Origin: Echinometra lucunter
Lineage: Eukaryota > Echinodermata > Echinoidea > Camarodonta > Echinometridae
Assembly: GCA_029962745.1 (NCBI GenBank)
Contig: CM057152.1
Span: 25,976,507 to 26,040,506, forward strand
Reading direction: 5' to 3'
DNA length: 64,000 bases
In this document: piece after piece, positions 24,575-35,375 of the stretch
How the letters are laid out: each line of letters opens with the position of its first letter
Numbering within the stretch: position 1 is the first letter of the stretch
The notes under the pieces: model-generated
The model's input: the letters and a program-made list of their open reading frames with translations, nothing else
Database searches by the model: none
What the model was told of the DNA's origin: nothing
Made by a program: the position numbers and the translations under genes

Positions 24575-25399
24575 CTGGCTCCTAAAATATGGATGGACTT
24601 TGCGTGAAGGAAAACATTCGAATTTTACTATACCTATTTACATGATTTACTAGATTATGATGTATGATGGGAAGCAGTTTTCAGAATATACATTACATCT
24701 AATTGTATATGATGCAGATTTCAACAGATTCCTACATAAATGTTATGCGTGGTTATTTTGTACCATTGCACCATATCCTTGAACAAAGTAGTAGGCCTAT
24801 ACACTGACCAAAAGTTTACACTGAATGAATCAGGCAGTTTCTTGTTTTGTCTGTTTGTTTTTTGTTCTTTTCTTTAAGTACATGATCTGATGAAAAATTT
24901 TATGTTATGTGAATGATACTGGTTAAGTAGTGATAGAAGAAACGAGTTACCATAGTAAGGAATTAGAAACGTAATGGTGGTCATATAGGAGGGATATTAC
25001 TCTATGGGTTTTTTTTTTCTTCCTCCCATCTGTTTTTCTTTCTTTTTTTTTGTTTCTCTCTTTCTTTTTCTTACGTGTCGTCGCTTTTTGCTCTCTCATT
25101 TGCCTGATAATTTTGACTTTTATCTCAGATCAAAAGACTGAAATAAACCCAACTCGATTCATAAAGTGAATAAAGATAAGTGTTACATGTCGGGCTTTAC
25201 TGCTGTTTGTTAAATCGTGCGCGGGTGAAGTCATAATAGGCAAACTCCTTTCTTTTCCATATATGAAAAAGGGGGAAAACCGAGAAATTCATCCTCCCAG
25301 CTTTCACTTCATATTATGTTGGTGTGCATAGAAAAGGGTTGATCTGTAATGTTTTGGTTATTTTGCTTTCTTCCCTTCTTGTTCAACCATCTCCCTGGT
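24575..25399. other. Non-coding stretch
   Basis: T-rich tracts near 25010-25070. No gene seen. Confidence 0.55.
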
Positions 25400-25990
25400 T
25401 CAGCTAACGAACGTCAATGCGAGGAATAACTCCAACCCCTCTGCGGACCTGGGACCTAGCGTTGACACCATAAAACCGCTTTTCAACTTGAGTAAGCAAC
25501 CTTGTAGTAGAAAAGAAGTCCCTGCATGGGGAAAACAACGACGTACGTACATCGAACCCTCGGCTCCTCGAATTCTGACAATTCCATGCCTCAGGCCAAT
25601 TGATGCCTTCACGTCTCATGATGATCTACCGCGCCCGGGCTGCCTTGCCGTCTCTCAATATAAAGCCCTGCCCCCACGTGGTATTTTTCCGCGTAATACC
25701 TCGAATGGTCACGGCTGCGGCCTTGACCCGATCAGGTCATCGTGCGCTTGACCACTGGGTGAGAATACAGTACGTTCAGCGGTCAATCTCAGTTTATTCT
25801 TTTCTTGATCATCGTCTTCTGCGGTTACGTTTTGCGTGAATTACGATGAGGTGTGCGCATTAACGTCTAGCGGCGCAAGGCGGACGATTGCGCCTGAATT
25901 GCGTGTCCGTAATTTCAGCAATCATTGCTGTCCGTCGGGGGGCGATGCTAGAAAAGAAGTCCGCCCTTTACTGAAATGTCCCACTTCAGT
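25400..25990. promoter_or_regulatory. CpG-rich segment, possible promoter or conserved element
   Basis: About 590 bases with many CpGs in an otherwise AT-rich region. A TATA-like CAATATAAAGCC lies at about 25658-25669. Several overlapping frames of 70-87 codons are open on both strands, as expected for CpG-rich sequence, and none resembles a known protein. No transcript evidence is available. Confidence 0.3.
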
Positions 25991-27022
25991 TGTAAATGAG
26001 AATGTTGTCTTTGCACCTTTCCCTTTTCATCCTTATCTGTTTTAATTCAGCTAGAGTCAATAGTTAAGGATAATCTCTAGGTAAAATAAAGATGCTTATA
26101 GCTTTTAGATGTTCAACATCTAATTCTCTGTCGAAGAGATGCAATGAGCTGTGAACATATTTTACCATTAGAAATCAAACGGTTTAAATGAAACCGAACC
26201 CCATGTGTTAACTTAATTCATAAGGTTTGTAAGATTTCTAATCAAAGTGTAAGAGAAAGGTATAAAGCTATATACATTCTCAACACGACATGGCACTGCC
26301 ATTTTCTTGAGACTTGACGTACTATATGCGAAGTCGATTGCTTTGTAGATGTATTCAAATTCATGGATGCTTTTTCTCAACGTGTGTGTGGTAATGTAGT
26401 ATTTCATTTACCTGTTGTTTTTTTTTGTACTTATATTACTTGCGAGATTACAAAGGCTTTGACGTGTCAGTGCTGGTCATGATCACTGAATAATTTCTTT
26501 ATTATGACCTCCCCAAACCCGTTGAGTCTCTATAGCAACACACGTGAGTCAAAAAGAATAAAAGCAATCCCTCCCGTTCTTCTTCATAATCATAATCTTA
26601 ATTTTCGTAAGTTCATTATCACCATCATCATCATCATCGTCGTCGTCGTCATCATCATCATCATCACCGTTAGGACAGTTATTATATACAGTAATGATGA
26701 TAATCCTCATAAAACCTCCAGCAATCTCAGTTTCTTTCTCCACATGAACACCTCTTCTCGGTTCGTGCCTCGCAAGCCCGGACACCCCAAATACTGTCCG
26801 CCTTCCCCTCTGGTTTCAAGGGGGTGTCCCCAGGCATCAGGTCAGTGACCCAACACTCGTCTCTTTGCTCCAGGTCGCTTGTTACGCGGCATGCACTCTT
26901 GTCAATTTAGCAGGGAGGCTTAGCGTGTGGAATGCTAACTTTGCAGGCGGGTGTTTATTAGACCGTCTCTGTTAGGTAACGACACCTGTGATGCCAATCA
27001 AAATATATATATATATGAAAGA
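25991..27022. other. Non-coding stretch with an ATC-type microsatellite
   Basis: (ATC)n/(GTC)n repeats at about 26619-26667 and a short (TA)n at 27004-27016. The Asp-rich and Ile-rich frames over them are artefacts. Confidence 0.6.
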
Positions 27023-27036
27023 GGTATGCCCAACAC

Positions 27037-27269
27037 CATGGGCATCAATCAGACTTTTAGGGATCGGGGACACAGTAGGAAATGTTCCTCCCAAATTTTA
27101 AACTGAGGACACCCTCCTCCCCCTTTTTTTGGTCAGTAAATTCAAATTTTTGGTGCATCCCCCCCCCCCCAAAAAAAAATAAGATAACAATAAATTCCCC
27201 CCAAAAAAATTAAACTGAGGACCCTTTTTTAGAGTGTCCCCCATAAAAAAAAACAGATTGACGCCCCTG
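27037..27269. mobile_element. hAT-type miniature element with 8-base duplication
   Basis: The left end CATGGGCATCAATCAGA matches the inverted right end CAGGGGCGTCAATCTGT. CCCAACAC flanks both sides exactly (27029-27036 and 27270-27277). The interior repeats AAACTGAGGACACCC-type words and has C and A runs. 233 bases. Confidence 0.85.
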
Positions 27270-27380
27270 CCCAACACTTCCACTTTGAGTTTACTAGGAG
27301 ATGAAGAGGTGGTAAGGAAGTTTAAACAATGAATATTGCATTAAAACGAAACAAAAAATAAAGTTGAAAAAATATCTATA

Positions 27381-27909
27381 CACACTAAGAAAAAAAGGTT
27401 CAGTTTTGCACCCTTCAAAATGCAACACTGGGAGCTCCTTTATAGATACAACTTTGCACCCTAAGAAGCATTTTGCACCTTTAAGGGTGCAGTGGACTAC
27501 CAGCCGTATGTTTTATTTACTCTATTACCTTCACCACTTTATATGTTGTAACTATGACCACTATATATTGTGTATACATGTATTTTATCTGTGTCATTTT
27601 TATATACGGAAATAAAACAAACAAACAAACAAACAAACAAAAAGTGAGCTACATGAAATTTTGCACCCTTAAGGGTGCAGAGTGGTACCCTTAAGGAAAG
27701 GTGCAAATTTGCACCCTTTTGAATGCAAATTTTCTGCACCCTTAAAGATGCAACTTCAACTTTGTGGGTGCAGATGGGCATTTTCGGGTGCAAACAAGTA
27801 CAAAAGGGTGCATCTTTGCATCTTTTTCCTGTAGTGTGCAAGATTGCACCCAAAAAGGTGCTGCCAGTGTTGCATTTAGGGTGCAAAAGTGAACTTTTTT
27901 CTTAGTGTG
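27381..27909. mobile_element. TGCACC palindromic element, copy 2, with nested insertion
   Basis: The ends CACACTAAGAAAAAAAGG and TTTTTTCTTAGTGTG are inverted repeats flanked by TA on both sides (27379-27380, 27910-27911). Inside are units TTTTGCACCCTTAAGGGTGC and relatives. It is split by a LINE-tail insertion at 27501-27642. Without that, the element is about 387 bases, close to copy 3. Confidence 0.88.
27501..27642 (+). mobile_element. LINE-tail insertion nested in the TGCACC element
   Basis: AT-rich segment ending ACGGAAATAAAA then (CAAA)n. The flanks AGTGGACTAC (27491-27500) and AGTGAGCTAC (27643-27652) look like a slightly diverged target duplication. Copy 1 has an uninterrupted AGTGAGCTAC at this place. 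The tail matches 5936-6042. Confidence 0.75.
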
Positions 27910-27911
27910 TA

Positions 27912-28539
27912 CAATGAGGAACAATGGGAAATAACGTTTGGAAACAAACGATAGTCGGATGAATAAAGAAATACCGCCACCACTGCGTGCTATTGCATGA
28001 GTGAAAAGATGTCACGTCTTGAGAATCCGCAGCTGATATAAGGGTATTTGGAAGAGTGTATTAAGTTGAATTTTCATAGATGAGTGATAACACAACCATG
28101 TACTGAACGAGATAAACGCATTTCGATACACTCCAAGTTTAGCATATCCGTTACCTTATAATCTAGTATAATGGCCATCAAATCACGAGTACACTTTATA
28201 AATGGCTTTCATATTTGCAACTTCCCATCGTTTCATGAAAACTATGCGCACTACCTAAATTCTCATCAAACCCATGTGCCCCGTAGTAACCCCTGCAAAC
28301 TTATCCAACAAATCGGGGGGCCTAAGATAATCGAATATTTCACTGAACTGTCCAGCCGAAGACTACTTGACTTGGCTTCATGTTGATCATTCATATTTAC
28401 CATAGCAATTTATTTTGTGCATCTTACATTTTTTTCTTTAAAGGGGACGTCCTGTGGTAGACCAACAGCCCTGTACGAGACCAAAAGCTCACGAGACCTA
28501 ACGGCCCACGAGGTAAGAGGCCCACAAAACAAAATCAGA
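27912..28539. other. Non-coding stretch
   Basis: No gene. Near 28447-28525 are repeated words (TGTGGTAGACC, TACGAGACC, CACGAGACC, CACGAGG) that recur inverted in style at 28970-29010 around the polypurine tract. This may be another element boundary. Confidence 0.45.
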
Positions 28540-28975
28540 AAAAATAACAGAGATAGAAAAGAGAAATTGGAATAAGAGGGGGAAAAGGAGAACAAATTTA
28601 TAAGAAATGACAAAAAGGTATCGGGAAAGGAATATGAAGAAAATGAGGGAACGCGAGTAAATACGCCTGTTATGGACAGCTAGAAAAAACAACAACAGAG
28701 AAAATACATAAGCAGAGAAAAAAAAATCAATGTGAAAAACAATAGAAAGACATGAGGAAATTCTCAAAGATTAGATGGTAATTAAATAAAAGCTGAAAAC
28801 GGAAAATCAAAATTAAGCAATATAGAAGAAGAGGAGAAAACAAAGAGAAAACAAAGAAATATTACACGGAATATAATTCCAATTAAGGAAGTAGAAGAGA
28901 AAAGATGGATGAAACTTGAAGCAAACCAGGAAAGGAAGAAAAAAGATGAGAGAAGGAAAAACAAAGGAAGACCAT
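28540..28975. repeat. Polypurine low-complexity tract
   Basis: About 430 bases dominated by A and G on the plus strand. Phe/Ser-rich minus-strand frames over it are artefacts. Confidence 0.8.
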
Positions 28976-31900
28976 ACGAGAATGGTTCCCGGTGTTGATC
29001 AGAAGACCTACGAGGTGGAATTGTCGGTCTTGTGGAATGTAGCTTTATAGTGGACTAGAATACGTTAGATCAAGACTAGATCAAGTTAATTCATTGAATG
29101 ACGGAGATGGGAGTTGAGATATCGTTTCGTACTCAGGATGGGGGGGGGGGGGGGTGCGCCCATCATGGGCATGTATGCTGTAGTTATTACTGCAACTTCC
29201 TGAATCCGACTGTCATGATACTGTACGTTCAGTTCTATAGTTTAACACTTGAGTCACCTTTATCAAGCGAAAGGATTTCTATCTAGGCAACATGTTTAAG
29301 CATGTTCTTTAAAACCCCTTTTCTCTCTCATCTGATACTAATACTAATAGATGATCAGTACATTAAAAACAAACTGATTGTTTTTGGAATTCTGAATACT
29401 CTCAGGTAAACAAGGAAATTGAGTAAATCAACACATTAGTTCGATCGTTGAACTCTATCTTTAAAACTATCCTTGGCCTCCTTTCACACCCGTAAATGTC
29501 CAAAACTGACCCTTACCATGTCCGGCTGACCCAAGAGCTCGTAATATATTTTCACAAGTTGACCGGCCCTTGCTAATAATTTATCTTCTTGCGACACAAA
29601 AATCAATTCACCAAACCACCTTGTCTGTTCCCATGAAGACTCGTTAACACTTCGATTATTCCAGGTTAGAAGGAGAAACGGATTTCAAATACTGAACGTT
29701 AGTATAAGTGTCATGTCAGGATTCAAGTGGCCACTGGTCATCAAATGCTTAGGTAATGGTTTTCAAGAGGGTTTTTCTTTTTTTAAACTTCTTGCAATTT
29801 AAAAAAGATCTTTGTAAAGAGATACGAGACCTCGTGAGCATAGTGAAATTCACTTCAAGCAGATGTTATGAAACTAAACGAAATAATGAATGAATGAAGA
29901 AAAAGATATAGATAAAGAAGGAGAAGGAATGAAAGAGGAAGAGAGAGGGAGAGAGGAGTAGAGGGAGAGAGAGAGGGTGGATTTTCTACATAACGAAATT
30001 AAGATGAAAAGAATGGAAAATGTAATGAGAAGTAACTGGACGGCGGAAAGAAAAAACGGAATGAGGGGTATGGTTTGCACATGATGAATTGTGATAAAAA
30101 CAAATAATTTCTTAAACAGACAGCATATACAAAAGAAAGACAAAAGATTAACAAATAAACATCAGGAATATTAATGATTGTGTCAGTGAGTCAGTGATCG
30201 AGGAACAGAAAGCAGAAGTGCAACGCTTAAGAAAAAAATTAAACATACACTTTGAATAAAGGGCTTACATACACACCCACAATCACTCCACACACACGCA
30301 CACAGAAAACATTTAGTAGGAGGCAGAAAGGAAAAAAAGAAGAAAGAAACTAAATAAAATCAGAAATCAAATAGATTCAAGTTAATCAGGAATTGCCCAT
30401 TTCCACTTCTATTTGGTAAACATGCATAATTAATCATTCAGTTAAGGCACACCAACTGTAACATTCCCGTGGATTCGTTCCTCTTCTTTACATTTGAAGA
30501 GGAAAAGGACGATCTTAAAACAATTCACATTATTCTAACGTCGAGATGTTTATCCACTAAGTAGATAAAAGTACTCGAGCATAGGTATTGTACTTTTGGT
30601 GAGGCTATGCCCTACTTAGCTTGGGAAATTAGTTCCTCCTTCATCCTAAAGATTTCATTAAGACACAAGAGTCTTTGCACTCTGCTTGAAGAATGCTAAG
30701 AAGTTGCCGCCAAGGGGGTGTATTAAAACAAATTCACTAGGTAAGGTCGGGATCTAACGAATAAAAGCCAGGGAAGATATGTGATGTAAAATAAGTAGAC
30801 GCAGCCACTCATGTAACGCGGGTATATGGATGATTAGCTAACGGTCTCTTACGTCGTCAAATCATAGTAACGAAGTTAATCAACATTAATGCCTGCTTTC
30901 TTCTTAACCTCAATCCGAATCCGTGGAGAGGCACTTCTAAAGACGGCGCTGAGATAATTCAGACATCTCATGCAAATTAGGGTTGTACTTCTTGGACTGT
31001 TTCAATTCCTCTACTGATTTCCGTTGGCGGAAGACCTCAAAGCCACCCCAAGATGGTCTCCCTCATCTAAACAACTCAAAAAAGGTTTAAGATGGAGCGA
31101 GAAAATGGGACCGGTGTTTTCCGCTCCATTCCTCGTAATTATTTTCCCCAAATCAAACCACGTATCAGCATTATGCGTAAAGCATGCAATCATTCCTGTT
31201 TACTCATATCTTAGAATTAGGGAAAAGCTATATGCCAGAATTTCAAATAAAAGAAAACTGCATAATCATGAGAAATTGTAGAAAATCGAATTTCAAGATC
31301 TTGCGGAATGTTATGTTTTGTAGTCATCATGTCGTTTTTATTTCTGTTTGTTTGAATATTAGTACTCACGTTCCATATCAGTTTCAGTAAGCTAATGACA
31401 TTGCATGCGTTACCAAATGCAAAGTAAATGTATACGGCAATGGTTAGATTTATTTTCGTTGCACATCTTTTTCACTCTGACAAGTATTCATCTTTTCTAT
31501 ACTATATTAGTAATGAAACACGTAGCAAACAATTAGATGAGATACAAATTAGCCACCTTTGCTTTATTTTTGAACCCTTCTTGAAATTCCATTTAATATG
31601 ATTTATTCAAAGATGAATCCGTCACTTGCCGACACCCCCCTCCCCCCTTACAAACGGTTTTTCCTCGTTAAAAAGTCCATTAATAAAGTAATATTGAAAA
31701 CTTCGAAAGTTGAATTTGGTGGCCTGCATTCTCAACAGAAAAAAATACACACATACGCATTCATATCAGTTTCAACCGAGGAAAAAGATCAAAGAGAAAA
31801 CACAAGTATCCTTATCCACACGTTTAGAAGAATTGGGCAAGGAAGTAATCAATTTTTAACCAATACTGGACAATATACTGTAACAAATTGTTGATTTAAA

Positions 31901-32229
31901 AATTTACCAATTGATGCTTCGTAATCTAAATATGCTAATCTAAATCTAGGTATGATTGACAAGAAACCCCTTTTTTCAACGGTCTAGGTGCTCCAATTTT
32001 CTTCACAAACTAACCATGATCAAAAACATGTAAATAAAACATATGAGTCTGATGTGTAGAGAACACAAATTTGCAAGAAATACAAGTAATACATAATAGA
32101 AAGACTGAATGTATTGCTAAAGAAAATATTAAGAGGTAAACAACATTGTGTTCGGTAATAAAAATGGTTTGCGAGGAAACCTAAAAAAGTATAGAGGCCT
32201 GCAGGCAACGTAGCCCATAGTGATGCCAC
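28976..32229. other. Long non-coding stretch
   Basis: No convincing gene. A G run of about 15 lies at 29140-29154. (GA)n-rich sequence lies at 29930-29978. A (CACACA) patch lies near 30290-30302. An open frame at 31598-31894 (98 codons) and others at 31011-31390 have no recognisable domains or flanking splice signals that persuade me. Confidence 0.5.
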
Positions 32230-32232
32230 TTA

Positions 32233-32254
32233 AATGATGATCATGATGATGATA

Positions 32255-32293
<39 letters not shown>

Positions 32294-32345
32294 GCTTCTT
32301 GTACAGCGCGGGTATCCGCCTCAGCTGGGAGCTCATGGCGATTGC
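32233..32345 (-). mobile_element. SINE-like fragment with (ATC)n tail
   Basis: A (GAT)n run at 32233-32293 joins GGCTTCTTGTACAGCGCGGG and GCGGATACC-type sequence. Read on the minus strand, this is a short body ending GCGCTGTACAAGAAGCC then (ATC)n, a typical SINE 3' end. Confidence 0.5.
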
Positions 32346-32346
32346 T

Positions 32347-32431
32347 CCAGAATGTCTCACAAATTTCAACATTTAGTCAGTGTCAAATCCAGAATGTCCC
32401 ACAAATTTCAACATTTAGTCAGTGTCAAATG
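32347..32431 (+). repeat. 42-base tandem duplication
   Basis: AGAATGTCTCACAAATTTCA and AGAATGTCCCACAAATTTCA, each followed by ACATTTAGTCAGTGTCAAAT, are adjacent. They differ at about one base, so the duplication is recent. Confidence 0.9.
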
Positions 32432-32550
32432 CACTCAGACAAATTTAATCCCCGACAATATATTAAGAATTAACCTACTAATTTGGGAATCATCGGTCTA
32501 ACACCCAACTCAAGAATATTAAGAAAGAAAATATGTTCCCCTAATTTCAG

Positions 32551-32787
32551 ATATCGAATTACATGAATACTCTGTGCTATATCAAGGAGTTACCAGCTCC
32601 TTGGCTATATTTTGCTATCAAAGTTGGCTCTTGGGGTTACATCTCTCCTGATAATTCGAAACGTCTGAAAACCATCCTAAATGAAATTGGTAAACTCACA
32701 ACTCTCATGTCTTTCAGTGGCATCATTTCTAAACTTGCAGTGACCTCTTCTTTTGCTATTTACTATGCAAAAATCCACCCCAAATGA
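32551..32787 (+). CDS. Candidate terminal exon of an unknown gene
   Basis: After TTCCCCTAATTTCAG (ending at 32550) the frame runs ISNYMNTLCYIKELPAPW and on to IYYAKIHPK and TGA, 78 codons. Composition is balanced, with pyrimidine-ending codons common, unlike the simple-sequence frames elsewhere. Two moderately hydrophobic stretches are seen (about residues 17-30 and 56-72 of the exon). No family is recognised. A 5'-truncated LINE inserted about 70 bases after the stop, inside what would be the 3' UTR. It could instead be part of an old repeat. Confidence 0.27.
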   Translation: MSNYMNTLCYIKELPAPWLYFAIKVGSWGYISPDNSKRLKTILNEIGKLTTLMSFSGIISKLAVTSSFAIYYAKIHPK

Positions 32788-32859
32788 GAAACCCCAAACC
32801 TTCTTATTGTACCACATTGCTACAGTTTGATTGTAGCAGGTCAGTAACCAATCATACCT

Positions 32860-33286
32860 TTTATTTTTTATTTTTTATTTATATGTTTTATTGATTTCAA
32901 TGATTACAGACAAACAAATTAGGCGACAATTACATAAGATAAACAAATAAAAAAGAACAGCAAAATAACATCATAGGAATAAATTTAGCAATAAAAAGCA
33001 GTAAAATCTCCTTCAAATAGACTAATATTACATATAAGTGGTAAATTTGCAAATCAATAACAACCGACGGTGCTAACAGAAGCATTACATCAATTAATAT
33101 ATTATGTATATGTATAACTCTATAAATCAAACTTCCATTTCTTAAAATGGATATGAAGTTGCCCTCTTTTCTTAGCTACAAAATATTCTGTCTCTTTTTG
33201 AGTTTTCATAAATTTCTTAAAAGATACAAATTCTGGCTTGGTATTTTTGAATTTGCATAGAAAGATGAAATATTTCAGGGACTTAG
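32860..33286 (-). mobile_element. 5'-truncated LINE with perfect 12-base target duplication
   Basis: CCAATCATACCT occurs exactly at 32848-32859 and 33287-33298. Between them, on the minus strand, an open frame of about 52 codons (begins LKYFIFLCKFKNTKPEFVSF, ends HFKKWKFDL and TAG) has the look of the C-terminus of a LINE endonuclease/reverse-transcriptase protein. It is followed by a 3' UTR and a tail of (AATAAAA)n. The intact reading frame and perfect duplication point to a recent insertion. Confidence 0.85.
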
Positions 33287-33298
33287 CCAATCATACCT

Positions 33299-34300
33299 GA
33301 TTAATTAATACAGTGCTACGTTTATTATGTTCTTGTAACTTAACAGGGTTCAATACTACAGTGATAATGATGGTATACGAATTAGGATCAGTTTGGATTC
33401 TATTAATTTCCTCTGGCAGGGGGGGGGGGGGCTAGTGGGGGAAAAGGTGAACTCAGTATTTCATACTTTAATGTGTTATGATAATCATCATTTTACATCC
33501 TTTGCTTAACTATCATGACTATAGTGTTGATTTTCAAAAGTTTATTTTAATTCTTTATGTCTTTATGTTACCTGCTCTGCATGAACCATTTACTAGGTCA
33601 AGTCCTGAGCTTTCTTATTTTTCGTATGTCTTTGAAATCCTGTGCTTTCCTTTATTGCTGAAATATTAATAAAGTGATGTATCACAACAAAAGAAAAGAA
33701 CACAATTAAGGTTGGAGCATTAAGCAGATAGGGGAAAATAAACATAAAGAACTCAAAAAGAGAGAAGAACAGAGTTGAGGTCGGAAGAGAAATGGGGTCT
33801 GGGAAATACGAGAGAAGCGGAGAGAGAGAGAGAGAGAGAGAGAGAGATGTAGAGGAGAGATAGGCCAGAATAACTAGTGAGAGAAAAGAAGAGATGGGAG
33901 ATAAGAGGAAAGACGATGGCTCCAAATTAGCAAGCGAGCGAGAAAGGGGCCATCTTCGCAATAAATTCCTCTTGACAGGATGAAAGTTTTCGAACACAAA
34001 ACTTTTTAAGAATGAAGTTACTCATATCATTTGTATTTCAGTATCACGAAATAATTAATGATTTAAATTATTCAGAATCATAATTCAAATGTATAGGTGA
34101 AATGTTCATATATTTCGGAATAAAATTAACCAATCATTGCCCATTGCCCAATGGAACCGGGTTGCCTCTGTGTTAAGCCCGTGGGTATAGTGGTCAGTAA
34201 ATTAACTCTGATACCTATCATCACATGTATAGTTAATGTTATCTGTTTATTGATAAAAAATAAAAGACATTTAATGAATAAATATTTTGTTATCTTGAAA
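33299..34300. other. Non-coding stretch with G run and (GA)n
   Basis: A G run of 13-14 lies at about 33419-33431 and a (GA)n tract at 33819-33847. No gene. Confidence 0.6.
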
Positions 34301-34375
34301 ATGAGAGGAAGAAGGAGAATAGAGATGAAAAGGGGAGGCAAATTTTGCGGGGTATATATCTTAATCATCGAAATC

Positions 34376-34875
34376 AAAGAAGAAACAACAACAAAGAAGA
34401 AGGAGATGGAGGAGGAGGAGAAGGAGAACGGGAAGGAGAAGAAGAAGAAGCAGAAGAAGAAGAAGAAGAAGCAGAAGAAGAAGAAGAAGAAGAAGAAGAA
34501 GAAAAAGAAGAAGAAGAAGAAGAGAAGAAGAAGAAGAAGAAGAGGAGGAGGAGGAGGAGGAGGAGGAGGAGGAGGAGGAGGAGGAGGAGGATGAGAAGGA
34601 GGAGAAGAAGAAGAAGAATGGGAAGAAATGAAGAACATTAAGAAGATGATAAAGAAGAAGAAAAAAGAAAAACGAGAAGATAAAAAAAAGAATGGAAACA
34701 AAAAAGGAAGGAGGAGGAGAAGAAAAGAAGAACAGGAAAAGAAGAATAAATAGAAAGGGAGGAGGAACAAGAAAAAATAAGAAGAAGTAGAAGTAGAAGA
34801 AAATTAGAAAATAAAAGAAAGGAAGAAAGAAAGAATGAAAGAAAAACATAAAGGAAGAAAAGAGAAAGAAGAGGA
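34376..34875. repeat. ~500-base polypurine (GAA)n/(GGA)n tract
   Basis: Plus strand almost only A and G. It includes long (GAA)n at 34439-34540 and (GGA)n at 34541-34592, then mixed AAG/GGA to about 34875. Frames across it encode poly-Glu, poly-Lys, poly-Arg, poly-Gly, poly-Ser, poly-Phe or poly-Pro and are not genes. Confidence 0.97.
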
Positions 34876-35216
34876 CGTTCCAAGTTCGTTGAAGAAACCT
34901 GAGAACCCTAATACTACAGACTATATAAGAGGGTATAAGGTTTTTCTTTCTATAGGTGAGCTACTAGTAACCGGACAACTTCCATCATAAAGTTTGCTCA
35001 AATGCATCTTACAATAATTAATATCAAGTGTTACACAGAGGATCAAGTAACGCGACGCTGGTCATTTTATGCCTTTCGTTCCATCCACTTGACCCCCTGT
35101 GTTAAAAACTTTCTGCGGTAATTTAGTTGGCTTCTTCGACCTCAGTAGGAAGGAAATAGCAATTGAGATACATATCTGGTTATACCCATCCAGCCTACTC
35201 GATTAAAGATCAGCCA
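34876..35216. other. Non-coding stretch
   Basis: No feature seen. Confidence 0.6.
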
Positions 35217-35375
35217 GGGGAGCGTTTCATGAAAGGACTTGTCGGATGTTTTATCCGACAAAGTCTGTTTTAACCGACAGTTGCCATAGTAACGATGCTT
35301 CTCAGCCAATCAAAATCAAGGAAAGATGTCAGATCTGACAACTTGTCAGACGACAAATATTGATGAAACGCCCCC
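35217..35375. mobile_element. MITE related to the element at 4232-4370
   Basis: The left end GGGGAGCGTTTCATGAAAGG and the inverted right end GGGGGCGTTTCATCAATATT share the GCGTTTCAT core. The interior has TTGTCGGATGTTTTATCCGACA and ACTTGTCAGACGACAA, also palindromic. The outer 15 bases match the 4232 element. Confidence 0.7.

Noticed and set aside
24162..24653. 163-codon open frame
   Set aside because: Ser/Phe/Leu-rich translation of the pyrimidine tract inside a hAT-type element.
34126..34883. Long open frames encoding poly-Glu, poly-Gly, poly-Phe, poly-Leu or poly-Ser
   Set aside because: They are six-frame translations of the (GAA)n/(GGA)n polypurine tract, open in several frames at once because the tract lacks stops.
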